Below the pieces are notes generated by a model. That model was not told the DNA's origin, did no database searches, and saw only the letters and a list, made by a program, of their open reading frames with translations. From NCBI GenBank assembly GCA_013399305.1, contig VXAI01000116.1:154513-218512 (forward strand): a stretch of 64,000 nt of DNA, read 5' to 3'. The translations under genes and the position numbers were made by a program. The DNA comes from Rostratula benghalensis (taxonomy: Eukaryota > Chordata > Aves > Charadriiformes > Rostratulidae). Shown piece after piece: positions 10,326 through 22,800 of this stretch. The first letter of the stretch is position 1. Every line of letters starts with the position of its first letter.

Positions 10326-12717
10326 TGCCCAGGTCAGGCTGCCACGCTGTTCTGTGGTGCAAGACATGTTGCCAGTAGGTCTCTGATAACCTAATCTCAT
10401 GGAGAAATGTTCTGCTGAGAGTCTTTAAATTTTCTTCTTAATGTGTTAAATTCCCACATTTTTGGAAACTGGTCAGAAGACAGTAATTCTCATCTTTGAA
10501 AACTGAAGATGTTTTATTATTTTAAAAATAGTCTTTTAACAGATCAGAAAGCATAACCTCTTTTTACATTGCACGTAGAGAAGATAAATCATTGGATGCC
10601 TTAATTTATAAATACCCATTATATTCCAGCTTCATTGCCAGTATCTATTTACACATTTCCCACAAAGAAATTAAAATAGAAGAACATATTGTTCCCCAGA
10701 CTTGTTGATTGACTTACTGATTTATGAGCTTGGTTTCTGAGACTCAACCAGAGTCTTTCCCATTGCACCACACTAAGAGTCATGAAAATAATGGAACAGA
10801 AATACCACATGGCTAAGCCATGCAGGCTTTCTGTTTAAGCAGTCTCAGTTTGACCTTGAAATATTCAAATCTCCAAACCTTGAAATCTCCAGCAAACCAC
10901 ACAGGAAATAGTTGTTCTACACCAACCAAGACATAGAAGAAAAAGAGTGTTAAAAAGAACTATCCATTTATTTTTCTTTCAGCACTAACAAAAAAATTAA
11001 CTTAAACATAGTATAGCATTGACAAAATGTATGTTGACGTTGAGTGTTTGGAATTTAAATTTCATGGTAAAGTAATCTTCAGGTCGTACTCTGCTTTCAG
11101 ACTCATTGGAGTAAACTTACAGTAGATACCCTGTGCAATATATCCTTCTCCTTTGCATACAGTAAGAACATCATTCCAGACCCTGTGGCTTTGTTTCCCC
11201 CCACCCTCCCCCCCTTAACAGTGTGTACTTTTACTGTATAAGTTTTCCTGCAGGTAATGCCCATTTATTTTTAGCACAGCTAATGGCGTGCTTGCTTACA
11301 ACATAACAGCCCTACCTTCTGAATAAGGGGAATGACTCACATTCATTAAAATGAATCTTGATACATTTGGCTACTCATACAAAAAGGTGCATAATGTGGG
11401 GGAATTAGAGGACACAGAATTCATTAATCCATGAGGCGGCAGTGATGCCAAGCAGAGACAGGCATACATTTGTCATATATGTCTTGGTAACAAAGTGCTT
11501 GTTTTGGGGAAAAGGAAAAGAAGCCTGGAATTTGTGAACATTTAATTCTTGGAGTGGGATGTTTCACAGGTTGAAAAGAAAAATGGATTGTGAAAATCAA
11601 GCTGGTTGATAGAAAATTTTAAGAACATTCATGTGAGATCTTTGTATTTTTCATTTCATTTTGATTTTTGGTAGTCCTTCAGACTGTTTTGATTCAGTAA
11701 TTTCTTTGCCTAGCAAAATTTTTACTGGTGCACAGACTAAGAACAAAATCCAATCTATGAGTAGCAGCAAGAGGTGACGTCAGCTTTAAGCTTTGATTAT
11801 GTGTGGGCTGTGTGCAACTCAGCCCCTTCTGTTTAAAATAATGGTGTGGCCAATACAAATAGTTGCCGAAGTTGATACTTGGGGAAAACAGAAGAAAGGA
11901 CAGAGAGAGCAAGTTCTCTATGTAACTTTTATCTAAGAAAAACACAGCTCTCAACACAGCATTTCTTTTGGGACCAACCACCCACTGACTTCAAGAGGAT
12001 TTTGCAGTATGCAAGGGAGATGAAAGTGGTCCAGCATTTTGAAACTGGGATGCTTTCCATAATGCCAGTCCTTCAAGGCTGTGTTAGTGTGGGAGAGGGT
12101 CATCTCCACACACTGGTGCTTTTATGACATCGACTGAAACAGAATGTTTGCCTCAGTTAACTTTTATGCCAAACACATGGTATTTTATAAAGATGACTCG
12201 ACTGTGTAGCCCTCTCACATCCTCCAGTAGCTATGACAATATGTTCAGTGTTGATATATTTTAATATAGACAAAATAATACATAATCACTAATAATTTGC
12301 ATGTAAGTAGCATGTTTTATGCAGTGTCTGGTGTGCATATTACTAATTTGAATTGACTAGGTTTCCTCAGTCTTTTTTGAGACAAATAAGTGAATGCTGA
12401 CATTTTCAAAGTTGGAGTGTTGAAGTTAGACAACTAAATCTGTACTGAAGGCTCAGAAGGAGCATTCCCATATTCAAAAATTCCGAGTTCCTGCCGTTTC
12501 CAGCAATACAGTATTATACTGCAGTTATATATACACTCGTAGTATACAAGTCACATAGCAAATCAATGATACAGAACATGTGAGGGAAAAAAACCTCATG
12601 CTTAGATCCAAGTCACTCACATGCATATCCATCAAGCAGTTATCATGTGCCACAATAATTATAACTCAAGAGCGGGATAAAACACAGATCTTACTGGTTT
12701 CCTTTTGGAAACTTCAC

Positions 12718-13598
12718 TGCTAACATCTTTGTTGGAGACATGGACAGTGGGATAGAATGCACCCTCAGCATGACACCAAGCTGTGTGGTGCAGTTGACAC
12801 AGTAGAGGGAAGAGCTGCCATCCAGAGGGACCTGGACAGGCTTGAGAGACGGGTTCATGCTAACCTCATGAAGTTCTACCAAGCCAAGTGCAGGGTCCTG
12901 CACCTGGGATATGGCAATCCCAAGCACAAATACAGGCTGGGTGAAGAATGGATTGAGAGCAGCCCCGAGGGGAAGGACTTGGGAGTGTTGGTGGATGAGA
13001 AGCTCAACATGAGCTGGCAATGTGCACAGGCAGGCCAGAAAACCTACTGCATCCTGGCCTGCTGCGAAAGAAGCACGGCCAGAAGGGCAAGGGAGGTGAT
13101 TCTACCCCTCTACTCTGCTCTCACGAGACCCCACCTGGATACTGTGTCCAGCTTTGGAGTCTTCAGCACAAGAAGGGCATGGAACTGTTGGAACAGTTCC
13201 AGTGGAGGGCCACAAAAATGATCAGGCGGATGGAGCATCTCTGTTATGAAGACAGAATGAGAGAGTTGGTGTTGTCAGCCTAGAGAGGAGATAGCTACAG
13301 GGAGACCTTAGAGCAGCCTTCCAGTATCTGAAAGGAGCCTACAGGAGAGCCAGAGAGGGACTCTTTATCAGGAAGTGTGGCGATAGAGTGAAGGGCTTTA
13401 AACTGGAAGAGGGGAAATTTAGATTAGGCACTAGAAAGAAATTCTATACTGTGAGAGTGGTGAAGTGTTTAAGGCCAGGCTGGATGGGGCTTTGAGCATC
13501 CTGGTCTAGTGGGAGGTGTCTGTGCCCATGGCAGGGGAGTTGAAACTCAGGGATCTTTAAGGTCCTTTCCAACTCTTCTATGATGCTATGATTTTATG
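12718..13598 (+). mobile_element. CR1 LINE 3' fragment
   Basis: Plus-strand, 5'-truncated CR1. It starts at 'gctaacatctttgttggaga', just before the RT palm. Positions 12757-13135 encode the region after the FADD motif ([42 protein letters not shown]). A one-base deletion at about 13138 ('cctggatactgtgtc', where intact copies encode HLEYC) shifts the frame, and the tail continues in another frame at 13140-13282. Another deletion at about 13466 removes part of the 3' end region. The 3' terminus is at 13577-13598, with three 8-bp units (TTCTATGA TGCTATGA TTTTATG). It is not functional. Confidence 0.9.
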
Positions 13599-15303
13599 CT
13601 GCCATCGGAGATCTGTTCCAAGGGTCAGCGACACTGAGTCCTAAAGCACTCAAGTAGTTTGTGGACAAAATTCTCCAGCTTGAGATTGTGGGATGTAATA
13701 AGAACTCTGAGAATCTCCTTATGATCTTTGTGTCCCAATCCATCTGCAGATACAGCATAGATGGGATGGCTGTGCAGGAAAATGGCTTCTGTTGTGGACA
13801 AAGAACCCTCTGTAGCTCCCTACACTAAGGAGAAATGCAGAGCTGAGGAAGAACAGGCTGTCTGAACTATGAATGACACTGCGTGATGACACTGATGGTG
13901 AGCTCTGAGATGTGGAGGTCACTTCTGCTGTAGATAAAGCTGAACTCAACTCTTGCAGCTTTCCTAATACTGTCCAAGATATAACTCTGAAGCTTGCATT
14001 TTTCTCAGCTTTTAGTAGCCAAACCAGGATGCTTCTGGCCTAACAAATACATAGGCAATGACATATAACTCAGTGTCTTCAAAGCCTCCTTTATCCTGAA
14101 GGATAATTGTTTTTATTATTTTAAATTATGTTATAATGCTAAGACTCAGCAGTAATGGATCTCCTAAAACATACACACTGTAATAATGATTCCCCTTTTA
14201 TTATGTCTCTCTATGATGCTTAAACTAATAATCTCTGGGAAGCTTTCCCTGCACCAGATGCAGCTAGCGAATGATTTTATTGTTATTCCCCACACTACCA
14301 GCATCTGATCCATGAAGCCAGGAAAGACTGTCCAGAGAAGAAGCAAATCAGCATTGATCACTGAGGGACTAATTTCCAACAGAGTGGATAGTGGATAAAT
14401 CCCTGCTATCTCTCCTAATGGTCTTCCTGGCCCAAAACATCCTGATGAACCATTGGCCTCCCTCCAACCCACTGTGAAAGGAAGTCAGAATCACGGCAAG
14501 ATGATTCAAGGGACTAGTCTCATCTATTGCTCCCAGACTGCTTAATTTTATTGAAAAGCCCAACACCAGCTCACACTGCCAGATCTGTCTTGCTGAGATA
14601 TATATGACCAGAAGTTGAGTCTGATCATGTGTCAAGAACAATAGCAAATCTGTATGGCTAGGCATGGAGATAGGTCCATCTTTCCCCTCCCACACACCGA
14701 AGGCAGGTCCCTTCATTTTGGCAGACGTGATGCCTATGTCAAAAGTTATCTTGGGAAAGAGGAGGTGGACAGACAAATATGCCTCTAAAACATGAGCAGG
14801 TAATAGCTATCACTTGAGAAAACATTACCTCTGTTCTTTCAGCTCTGTCTGCAGGGACTGGGCTGGTGCTGGATACCCTGGAAATGAGTGAGGGTGCCTA
14901 GTGTGGGAGGAGACTTTCCATGGCATCGCTGAAATAAGTGCTGCAGGGCAGTGAGCCCCACCATCTCATTATGTGTGAGGCAGTGTCACACACAGAAATA
15001 CAACATTATGTTTACTTCTCCACTTTAGCCATAGCATTTTTGTGTGTGATTTGCAAACTAGGGATTTCCAGGAAACGACACGCCAGAAGCCCTTCACCTT
15101 TGCATGTGAAACCAAAACCAAGCTTTATGTAATAGGACAAAATGCTTTTTTAAAATGCTAGAGCAGGAACTGCCCTATAACTGTAACTCACTGTAACTCA
15201 TTTCATTTTAATAAATTCATGCTACCTTTTGTGAGACTATGTTTGGCTCTTTCATTTTTTATTGAGTTTGGCTCTGGGTGTTTAGAAATTTTGAGTTTAA
15301 GGC

Positions 15304-15324
15304 TTTTTTTTTTTTTTTTTTTTT
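15304..15324. repeat. Poly(T) tract, 21 bases
   Basis: Uninterrupted T run, possibly a relic poly(A) tail on the minus strand. No retrocopy was recognised beside it. Confidence 0.8.
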
Positions 15325-15626
15325 CCTGAGCAGCTTGTAAGAACCTGTGCCTAGGATCTTCTAGGTCAAGGATAATTTTGAAAACAAAATATGGATGAAT
15401 TTTCTGACCTTTATGAGTATACTGGAAAGCAGGAGCTCCTCTGGAAAATGTGGTTGCCTAAAAGACTGATCTTTTAGAGAAACTGAGAGTTACACACTTA
15501 TGAATATAACAGCAACTGTAGTAATACTAGAAATAATTATATTATAAAGGTCATCAGTCCTCAAGTTAGGAGTCCCTCACAGAAGATTCTACCATTCCTA
15601 ACTCTCCTACTAAAACCACTACAGTA

Positions 15627-15688
15627 AAGAGGAGAGGAGAGAAGGGAAGAGAAGGGAAGAGAAGAGAAGAGAAGAGAAGAGAAGAGAA
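15627..15688. repeat. Purine microsatellite (GAGAA)n/(GGGAA)n
   Basis: About 60 bases of pure purine made of GAGAA and GGGAA units, then a run of 5-bp GAGAA repeats. A simple-sequence expansion. Confidence 0.85.
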
Positions 15689-16539
15689 ATACATAAAAGA
15701 AATGTATGAGGAGAGGAATTCAGATAAAACTGCATCCGTTATAAGGCACACCACTACTTGAATCTTTCTCATTGAGAAAATATTGTTTATGTTATGATAG
15801 TCTGAGATTTTCTATTCTAATCATAGAATCACAGGGAAAAACACTCAAACTAGAAACACAAAGAGGCCAGAATCTTTTTAAATTGCTCTGGTGTATATTA
15901 AAGAATATGGTTAGCCTTTCAATATTGAAATTGAGAGCTGCCAAAAAAGCCTTAGAACCTGCCTCCTGGAAGTTAACAGCTGCAACGAAGTTAAATTATG
16001 CACGCAGAGAGGAGCCTTCATCACAGACATGTTTGGCTCAGATGTACCACAGGCTCTCAGGCCTAAAAGAATGGATGCATTTTCCTCCTCCCATAGCACA
16101 GTGACATTGCTGAAAATATTTGTTTAGCCTACTTGCTGATGATAATCTTTCCCTGCTTAACCACTGTGGACCAGTAGGTCTGTTTCATAATTAACAGTTG
16201 TTGCTCTTTCAGACTCAGAAATAGTAAGGGATAATTGGGGAAATATGTTAAACTGGCCCTATTATATTGAGTCTATTATGACTGGTCTATTAAAACTTTA
16301 CACTTCTGTTTTCTCTGGGACACTCTCAGCTGCAAGTTCGAGTTCCAGAGGGTTCCACTGATTGCTTGACACCCAGTGATGGATTTTGCCCATCCTGGAC
16401 AGCATGACAGAGCACTGCTTTTATTTGCTGCTAACCTTCCTAAAACAACATCCCACCCATTGTTTGGGGGGATTGCAGCTCATGCACAAACAGGATGGCA
16501 TGACAACAAGAGGCCAAAGGGACAGGCTGCTCTCTATAA

Positions 16540-16845
16540 GTTCATCGGGGTGGTAAACACAAGACGGGGAGAGAAGCTATTTAAGCTACAGAACAATGTT
16601 GGCACAAGAACAAATGGGTTCTGAATTGGCCATGAATAAATGTAAGATGGAAATTAGAAGAATATTTCTAACCCTCAGCACAGTGAAGCTTGGGAACAGT
16701 CTTCCCATTGGGGGCAAGAAACCTAACTGGGTTTAAGATGGAACTTGATAAATTTATGAAAAGGATCATATGTTGTGGTTGCCTGAGACAGCAGGGGACT
16801 GGACACAATGACGCAGGATGCCTTTTCCAAGCCTATGTTCTTTAC
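16540..16845 (+). mobile_element. Old CR1-lineage LINE fragment (different subfamily)
   Basis: Plus strand. Translation of 16535-16621 gives LYKFIGVVNTRRGEKLFKL followed by NNVGTRTNGF, and the following bases continue as 'ctaaccctcagcacagtga', 'caagaaacctaactgggttt' and 'gaacttgataaatttatgaa'. This is the C-terminal tail and 3' UTR of an older sauropsid CR1-type lineage, clearly unlike the other CR1 copies here. The downstream end is fuzzy and no 8-bp terminal units are visible. An upstream extension of the open frame to 16376 is not clearly part of the element. Confidence 0.65.
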
Positions 16846-19800
16846 AGCAAACCCAACAATTACTCTTTCATATGTGTTTTTTCAGGGCCTTCTTTTCCAG
16901 TCGAGGACTGCACTTCTATTCATAACCGCATTGAAGGAATTTAGATTCAAACATAGGCTCAACCTGGGAGCTTTCTTGTGCCAGACAGCAGTGCTGTGTT
17001 GTGACCATGCCGAAACCCATCCTGGGAATGAAACTCAGCCTTGATTTTTTAAAAAATTATATAATTTGTTGAAACTGGAAAATGACAGGGCCTTAATTCT
17101 TACAGTTCTCTTACTGATACAGAGATTGCTTTGATTGATGCAAATTTGGCACAACTTGTTGTTTCTCTCTCAAAAAAAAGCCTGTGAGTGGATTAATAAG
17201 GAAATTCCCAGTCAGAGGGAAGGTCCATTGGCAAAACTGTTTTGGGTAGTTTAAACAGCTTATCACACTTTGTATACCTGGAGGGTGTGATAAAAATAGT
17301 TGTTCATGCTCATAAATTGAAATGTTGCATGGCACTGTTAAAGACTTCTGTACTAACCAACTGACATTTAAAAGCAATGTTTAACGTTAGGTTTTCTATA
17401 TAATAAATATAGGACAAGCTTATGATAACATTTTTCAAGTAGGAAACAGTGATAATACTATTCCAATATCTATTATTTTGTTTCAGGAAATGCAGTTACT
17501 GTATTGTTTTCTTGCTATGTCATGGGCTAGGGGTAGCAAAGACATTTCCTTAATCCTATCAGATTTCCTCCAAATTATGGCTGTGTTCAATGCAGTCAAA
17601 GTCACATTACCTGAATGTCAGGAACTGCGTAATATCGCATTCCTACAAACACTTGAGCTGTTGGATAGACCTTCAGTTCACAGAGAAGGAAGATGATCAC
17701 TCCTTAGAGGAACTTCCAATTATACGTTGGTTATTGCCTGAACAAACTACTTAAAATTCCAAAAGGGTCACTTCAGCCTCTTTAGGTGAGAGCTGTTCTT
17801 CTGCACTATTACAGCATTTGGCAGACGTAGTTGGCTTCAGATGTATTTTTCATGGCAGAGTAGCTTGACTGCCTCACCCTCCTGCTACGGACAAGAAGGG
17901 GGAAATACTTTCAACAGTAGCAGAGGTGTCCCTCTTTCTGGTGACTTACCCTGTGGGGAGTGCAGTAGAGCGAACCCATGTCATATGTGGTACCTTATTA
18001 ACCACTTCAGTAATTTCAGATGGTTGCATATTATAGTTATCCGCCATCCTCTCATTGAGCTGTGTTTGATGTCAGTTGCTTAGCTGGCATTTGTGATCTC
18101 TGTTTTGGAAAGTCTATAAAAGCTTACTGAAAAACTTAGAAGGTGGTTGGTTTTACTTCTCTCTCTGTCAGTTGTGCCATTCTTAAATTAAGGATAATGA
18201 TGTTTACCTCCTTTGTAAAGTATTTTGAGGTAAAAAAAGCAAGCAAATGAAAGATTGCTTTTAGTCATTCCATTATTTTATAAATACAACTGTTTGTTTC
18301 AGAGCTGTATTAACATGAATCTGGAGTTCTATAAAACTTTACTAAATCAAGGAGGGTAATGATGTTACAAACTGTCTTATACAAGTCCATGATAACTTTT
18401 TACACAGATGAGTTGCAGATCCTTCTCCAAAAGGCCTACATTGTGCTTTGTCTCACAGAACCTGGTGTTCAAAATGCCAGGGAGAAAATATCTTCCAAGT
18501 AGTGTAGTCCAAGAAAGTAATGATATGTGTTGGATATTGGCAGGAACCAATTTCAAAGGAAGTGTCTCAAAAAGTAATGGACTGCACCAGACCTCTGAGC
18601 CATTTTTTCTGGAAGACCAGTCATAAGCAGCAGCGATGATAATCAGAGAAAAAAGTTCAAAGGTCGCAAGTTGCGTTGTGCATTAGAAAAAAATTCAATT
18701 ATGAATTAATGTAGGTTGTCATAGATGTAATATTGCATCAAAACAGAAGTTATGTATGACTAATTTCATACCAGATTGCAAAGTATCTTTTCGTGATGTT
18801 TGGAAACAATAATTTAAAAGCCCTGGACATTACCAAAGCCTTTCTGATTGGGTCAATAGTGCTGTGTTTCTTTTCCTTGCTGTAAGGTGAATACTTTCAA
18901 AACAATTTTTCTATAAACTCAGTGTTATTTTATTTATATTTGGGTGGGTTTCTGTTTGTGGGCTGCCTACAGTTACAATGTCCATCAGTAAATTAGATAC
19001 AGGCTGCAAAAGTGTCAGAAATTGTTATGATGAGCGTAACATTACAGGTTTCTGTAAGATGATACAGTATTACCTGCTGACACTAATGCCTTCGTCCACT
19101 TTTGCACTGTTAGAAAAAAACATGTTGATGCAGCAGGAATGGGGGATTTGCCATAGCAGATTGGCTCAATGATGCATCAAATGCAGGATGGACACTCCAG
19201 TGGAGATACAATATTACCCTCATTATTTAGAAGAAGATGAGGTTTGATCCTGCTTTTATTGGAGTCAAAGGTGAAATGCCATGTGACAGCTAAGCTATAA
19301 TTTACCCTGTGAACTGCGTGATGCCAGAGTGGGATCTGACTGGTGTCATAAAATCATCTAGCTTTTTTTTTTTATATAATCTAGAGAGAGTATTTAACTC
19401 TTTGACCTTCAGCAGCAATAAATTGCAGAGGCAGGAAGAGGAAGTGAACGTATTTTTATTGGTAGGTTTTGATTTGAGGTCATTGTCAGCTTTCCATAGT
19501 TGTGGCAGAAGGCTTAAAAGCAGAATGTGCATCCATTTAAAAACGAGTAAAGAGACATTTGTGAAGGACTGTTCCTTGTATGCTGGCTGTTGACTTTCTG
19601 GAGAAATCTCTTTTGAACATTTAAATCAGATGAATTTCTATACAGTTTAGGATTGTATCCTGATGGAAGGAAAAGATGTAATCAACATGATATACAGAAC
19701 CATTTGGACAAGCTCTATCAGCTTTTGGAATTTATATAATATTAACAAGCAGTCAGCAGCTAGAGGCTTTTGCCTTCAAATGTTGTTTTATGCCACCTGT

Positions 19801-22800
19801 GGCTATCAGAAAGTACTAAACTGGTCTAATAAGGTGTATTTGGTATTATACAAAAAGTTCTTTTAATATTTTTCTTTCCTCATCAACATCCTCTATTTAT
19901 TAGTGAGGATATTGCTTGGTGACAGATCTCAGCTGCAGATTTCTTGAGGTGATACTGTTGCTTGTTTTCTAAACAGCAAGTGAACAGACAAGAGAACAAA
20001 TGCTTTGCCTGTACTTTGAACTGTTACCCCCCCAAATTTCACAGTAGCATCATTTCTATCTGTGTGCCTGCTAAGCAGAAGCAACATAGTTTTTAATACA
20101 GTTTAACAGTTGTCACTTGGCTGATAGTTTGCATTCTTAATGTTTCAACTTGCAGTCATCATCATTGAGCTGCCCCTTCATAATCTTAGGGCACTGATGT
20201 GATTTGTAGTATTTAACCTCTTGGATCGAGGGAACTGAAGCTCTGAATTTAAAACAGGAAAAAGAAGCTTTGCTAAGATTAAGCAGAATGGGGGCACGTG
20301 GGTGTGTGTGCAGTATGAAAGTAGTTGTATTAAGTGCTAGTTTCCTCCTACTGAAGTTGTACACTAGGAATGGCTTTCTCAGCTGGAAGTATTTTTATGT
20401 GTATGCAGCACACATCCCTGGGGAGAGATGGTACATATGATTTACTTCCAGTTTTACAATTAGATTTTCTCAACATAGATTGGGAAGCTGCTTCCAGCCT
20501 CAGAGCCACAGAAGAGTGGGGAAAGGCCACTGATTGGAGCAGAGCAGCATCAGAGCAGCAGCCCAACCTGGAATGGCTCATCACTGCCTCCAACTACACA
20601 ATATCCTATACATTTCATAGAGCTGAGATAAATAGAGTGTCTCCTTCCCAACATGCATCCTAGTTTCAGAGTATTGTTATGCTTACAAAAAAAAAAAAAA
20701 TTACTTAAGATAAAACATTATGGTTGAGATAAGCACATAGAGGACACATTTCTGTACCCAGTAAGGTACCTAGGGTATGAAATACTACACATAGACAGCA
20801 GATTAAATGTTAGTTGATTTGGTTCTGGATTTTTTAAAGTTGCAGATTGGAAAGCAGCATCCTACTGGAGACACACAAATGGTTTTAACTTTGTCAGAAC
20901 AGTGTCAGTTGGTCTTAGGCTTGGTCACAGTGGTAACATGGTGAAGAGGGAATCACCTCGCTTGTCCCTGCAGTGCCTTTTATGTATGGCACTGGCTTTC
21001 CCAAGCAGCTTGGGACTTTTCCTTCATGGAGAGTGACAGATCCTGGGCCAGGCAATGCCATGGGTACAACGCCAAGGAAGGTCATGATGTGTCTGTATGC
21101 TCAAACTCGAAAACAGGTATTACAGGATGTGAGGGGAGTGGGCACAGGGCTCTCCCTCTTTGCTGAGGAAGCTACTAGTAGTATGTAGAAAAATTACTCA
21201 GTAAATCTTTTATCACTAGCGGGATTTTCCCGCGTCACACAAATGTTTGAAGGTCACCCTGAGAAACCAAGAGAGCTGAAGGATGCAGACATTCCCAAGA
21301 GAGATCTTTCCCTTTGATGAAGTTTCTTGCTCATGAGCAGTATTTTCCCTGGGAGGCAATCTCTCCAGACTGCCTGTCTAGCCCCTGGCTCTTGGCAGGA
21401 ATGGAAGTGGCAAGGTCAGTTTTTTGAAGCTGAATGTTACTAATTATTCCCCCAGTGAAGTACAGATACAGGTACCATCTATTTTCTCTAAGTGACTATT
21501 TCTACAACAGCCAGGAGGCTTGGAGAAAAGTTTCAATAACCTACTTCAAAAATGTCACTTGAAAGTATTTATTAATACTCAAATTACACATTTCAGCTCA
21601 AATTATGCTTTTAAGCTTACAAGAATTTGATAAACCCCTCGCTCACCTATGTGCCAGGTCTACTAGGTGTAACTCCCGCTGTTTTATAAAGACTGGAAAG
21701 GAGCAGAGAAAACCAGACTGTTTTTACCTGGGGAGGGTCTGTTCCATGGCAGCTTCCAGCAAAGCCCACAGAAGTTCTGTCATCACTGGGGGAGCATTCA
21801 CCTTCACTGTAGCTTCTCTCAGCTGAAAGTCTGGTCTACTTAGTGTGCAATTACATATGCACTAATCCTACAACCTCTGCTGTATTTTGCATTAGCTACA
21901 TAGCATTAGCTATAGATAAAGTGTGTGTGTGGGTTATACTATATTATTCAAATAAGTTAACTAAACTTGTCTTTTATTCCAGTACAGAAAAGAACAAAAA
22001 GTTTCAGTGAATTATTTGTTGTCATTCATTAAAATAGTGGCAAAATACACCAGACTGAGTTCTCCAGTTCTGCACTACTTCTATACTCCATCACTACACC
22101 TTGGATTTCAGCTTGGACGTGGTCCTCACTCTGTGTCCTTCTAACTTCACAGTTCAGAAATAGCTATTAACAAACAAACAAATATTAGCCCTCAGTATGC
22201 TTTTTCAGAAAAACAACACTAAGTGTCATCTCTGTCACAGGACTTTCACAACTAATTAAAAGCCTTCAGAAAGTATCATTTTTTATAAAGCAATATTTAG
22301 TCACAGCAGAGAGGAAACTGAATGGTATTTCATTTGTACTCAGACACTTTTACAAAACATAATGTGAAATGTTGGAACGTATTCTGAATTTTCTCCTGCT
22401 GTCCTCATGTACATATACAAGGATGTCCAAAAGCTGATTTCATGGCCTCTTTTGCAGATTTTGCTAACATCCAAAGAAGATTCATCATGTCACTGTAGTG
22501 GTGGAATAAAGGTCTGCTTTGTCTTGACAGCTATCAGACAGACCACCCAGGCTAGTGATGCTAGTCAGAAATGGTCTTGTCAGTATTCAAGATGATGGAC
22601 CCAGTCTCAACAATTCTGATCATGTCTTCATGTCAGTGAAGGAAAGCTACCTCCACGATTAATTTCACTCACATAATGCAGTGTCTAATTGCTAGCCCCA
22701 GTCCTTCTTTGGATCTGTGAGGCCTCTTTTTGACTCTTAACTCCTCATTAATTATTTCCCCTGTAAAATCATCAAGGAGAGCAATAGACAGAGAGGAAAG

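Larger units (their letters stand above)
7741..12717. other. Unique AT-rich sequence with old-repeat traces
   Basis: About 5 kb without a supportable gene. It contains a perfect palindrome at 8382-8401, T-rich runs at 8749-8790, a doubtful very old repeat trace near 9480-9600, a MIR/L2-like trace at 10221-10325, and an AT-rich stretch with many homeodomain-type cores at 11230-11480. Other short ORFs show no motif. Confidence 0.45.
13599..16539. other. Unique sequence, no gene seen; two microsatellites
   Basis: About 2.9 kb. Minus-strand ORFs of 102 and 135 codons at 14164-14776 overlap in different frames, have no recognisable motif and no splice context, so neither is called. A poly(T) tract at 15304-15324 and a purine microsatellite at 15627-15688 lie here. 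Confidence 0.45.

Noticed and set aside
14164..14776. Overlapping minus-strand ORFs of 102 and 135 codons
   Set aside because: Different frames over the same bases, with no motif, no repeat match and no splice context.
15820..15842. 'atcatagaatcacagg', resembling a CR1 3' tip on the minus strand
   Set aside because: Only about 16 bases match and nothing of CR1 follows, so chance cannot be excluded.
17860..17960. Strong minus-strand donor CAGG|GTAAGT at about 17950
   Set aside because: The sequence downstream of the nearby acceptor has stops in all three frames, and no upstream exon with an acceptor was found.
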